From Jiangella muralis (GTDB lineage: Bacteria > Actinomycetota > Actinomycetes > Jiangellales > Jiangellaceae): a stretch of DNA of 64,000 nt. The translations under genes were made by a program, and so were the position numbers. The stretch is taken from positions 260,981-324,980 of the forward strand of contig NZ_KQ434757.1 in assembly GCF_001270745.1 (NCBI RefSeq), read 5' to 3'. Under the pieces are notes generated by a model. The model did no database searches, was not told the DNA's origin, and saw nothing but the letters and a program-made list of their open reading frames with translations. Shown piece by piece: positions 62,808 to 64,000 of this stretch (within the stretch, counting starts at the first letter, position 1; the number at the start of each line of letters is the position of its first letter).

Positions 62808-63446
62808 TCAGCTGTCCGGGGCGTGACGGCGGTAGGCCAGCGGCGCGCGCCAGCCGTGGCGGACGGCGAGGGCGCGCAGGGCGAACGTCACGACGCTGGC
62901 CGCGACCCCCGTCCACACCGACAGTGCGTCCAGCCGCCACAGCACGGCGGTCGCCGCGGCGCCGACCATCGCGGGCAGCGCGTAGATGTCGTCGTAGCGG
63001 AACAGCGACGGCACCTCACGCGCCACGACGTCGCGCAGCAGGCCGCCGCCGACCGCGGACGTCACGCCGAGCAGCGCCGCCGACACCGCCGGCACGCCCT
63101 CGGCCAGCGCCTTCGCCGTCCCGGTGACGCAGAACAGGCCGAGCCCGGCCGCGTCGAACAACAGCAGGGTGCGCCGGAACCGCGAGACGTGCGGGTAGTA
63201 CAGGTAGACGACGCCGACGGCGAGCACGATCGGGGCCAGGTACACCGGGTGTTCCAGCGCCGCCGGCCGGACCCCGATGATGACGTCCCGGACCACCCCG
63301 CCGCCGAGGCCCGTCATCCCGGCCAGCAGCGCGCTGGCGACGACGTCGAACCCCTTCCGCGCCGCCAGCAGCGCGCCGGTGACCGCGAAGAAGAACACTC
63401 CGACGAGGTCGAGCGCGATCTGGGTCCGCTCCGCGAAGATCTCCAC
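62808..63446 (-). CDS. TRIC-type (UPF0126/YicG) membrane channel protein
   Basis: A 212-residue protein with seven helices as two repeats: FFFAVTGALLAARKGFDVVASALLAGMTGLGGGVVRDVIIG and FCVTGTAKALAEGVPAVSAALLGVTSAVGGGLLRDVVAREVP. The paired GGGxxRD motifs mark the trimeric intracellular cation channel homologues. GTG start at 63446. Substrate ion unknown (some members transport glycine). Confidence 0.92.
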   Translation of the reverse strand: MEIFAERTQIALDLVGVFFFAVTGALLAARKGFDVVASALLAGMTGLGGGVVRDVIIGVRPAALEHPVYLAPIVLAVGVVYLYYPHVSRFRRTLLLFDAAGLGLFCVTGTAKALAEGVPAVSAALLGVTSAVGGGLLRDVVAREVPSLFRYDDIYALPAMVGAAATAVLWRLDALSVWTGVAASVVTFALRALAVRHGWRAPLAYRRHAPDS

Positions 63447-63480
63447 CGGGCCAGCATCGCGCAGCCCGGCCGGTCACGCG

Positions 63481-63912
63481 TCAGGACGCGACGTCATCCT
63501 CGCTGGTGTCGCCGGTCAGCGTGTACGGGCTGCCCGGCCGAGGCTCGTGCCAGTACCAGTACTCGGCGTCCCAGCGCACCCCGCCGAGGTCGCGGCCGGC
63601 GCGCAGGACGTCGTCGTGCTCGGGCGCCAGCATCGCGACCCACAGCTTCGCCGGTTCGAACAGCCGCACCCGCCAGTGGGTGCCCTCACCGAACCGGGAG
63701 AGGTCGGCCGGCGCGATGATGTCACCGAGCCGGGCGACGACGGCGTCGTGACGCCCCGCCGGGCGGAGCGTCACGAAGACCGCCAGGTACCCAGGGTCGT
63801 CGCCGCCACTCACCAACTCGTGGTGCAGCACCGTCGCGTCGTACACCCGCGGGTCCAGGAGGCACGGAGCCTCCGCTCGGCCGCGCCCGAACAACGCCCG
63901 GAAAACGCGCAT
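63481..63912 (-). CDS. Hypothetical protein
   Basis: A 143-residue soluble protein. It has a strand-rich middle (YLAVFVTLRPAGRHDAVVARLGDIIAPADLSRFGEGTHWRVRLFEPAKLWVAML) and a Trp/Tyr-rich patch (WDAEYWYWHEP). Not recognised as a known family. GAGGAGGAG lies before the ATG, so the start is well supported. It ends 34 bases before the TRIC gene, same strand. Confidence 0.6.
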   Translation of the reverse strand: MRVFRALFGRGRAEAPCLLDPRVYDATVLHHELVSGGDDPGYLAVFVTLRPAGRHDAVVARLGDIIAPADLSRFGEGTHWRVRLFEPAKLWVAMLAPEHDDVLRAGRDLGGVRWDAEYWYWHEPRPGSPYTLTGDTSEDDVAS

Positions 63913-64000
63913 CGCTCCTCCTCACCGACGCGACAAGCCTAGCGCTGCTAGGTTTCCCAAACTCTGAGGTTGATCTTGAGTTTCAGGCGGCCGTTCCCAG

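Overview
The window is 64 kb of very GC-rich DNA with dense genes, many GTG starts and strong purine-rich ribosome sites. The gene content points to a filamentous or Streptomyces-like actinobacterium: a dnaK-grpE-dnaJ-hspR operon with HspR (HAIR) boxes, BldD, a DUF5753/DUF397 pair, SPW, DUF4097 and DUF3618 proteins, and an Rv1354c/Rv1355c-like c-di-GMP locus. Jiangella or a relative would fit, but the sequence alone does not prove it. I see no rRNA, tRNA, CRISPR array, prophage or complete IS element. This looks like ordinary chromosome.

Layout. 0-6.4 kb: HAD phosphatase, small membrane protein, DUF4262, PPOX-fold protein and a four-gene double ABC-2 exporter operon. 6.5-18.8 kb: CoA-disulfide-reductase-like flavoprotein with a SpoU/TrmH methylase, two paralogous lipoproteins, an ECF sigma factor with a membrane partner, pyrE, a VanZ-like protein, an SDR, a serine hydrolase, the XRE/DUF397 pair and a siderophore-interacting flavoprotein. 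18.8-27.4 kb: heat-shock block (clpB; dnaK-grpE-dnaJ-hspR), with a TetR/membrane-protein pair inside it. 27.2-37 kb: acyltransferase-like membrane protein, secreted SGNH esterase, secreted M14 peptidase, ferritin, divergent MFS/LysR pair, hutI. 37-47 kb: a c-di-GMP neighbourhood, with an acyltransferase-like gene, an Rv1355c-type ThiF/nitroreductase protein and a GGDEF-EAL protein in a translationally coupled operon followed by bldD, then an MFS exporter, a remarkable tandem array and a second GGDEF protein. 47-64 kb: lactonase-like propeller, Bcr/CflA exporter, SPW protein, nitroreductase, autoregulated GntR/DUF1648 pair, oligopeptidase B, an envelope operon (YtxH-like, holin-like, DUF3618, YihY), an RHH/DUF4097 operon, a FadF-like Fe-S oxidoreductase, dcd, a TRIC-type channel and a hypothetical gene.

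The most unusual signal is at 45,020-45,510. Six tandem repeats of uneven spacing each carry, on the minus strand, a strong Shine-Dalgarno followed by the same seven-codon mini-ORF, MRDTTW(S/N/G)-stop. Changes between copies are synonymous except in the last codon. Unit spacing is not a multiple of three, so each copy is self-contained. This could be a set of extremely short peptide genes or a ribosome-based regulatory device, and I know of no described family that matches it.

Other structure not explained by genes: a 72-bp hairpin repeat present twice (one copy lies in frame inside an MFS gene), an 84-bp palindromic repeat present twice, three other long intergenic palindromes, a run of three perfect hairpins ending in a T-tract (42,981-43,124), and several clear operators (HAIR, TetR, LysR, GntR, RHH, and a TTACTCGCGAGTAA site before the Fe-S oxidoreductase).
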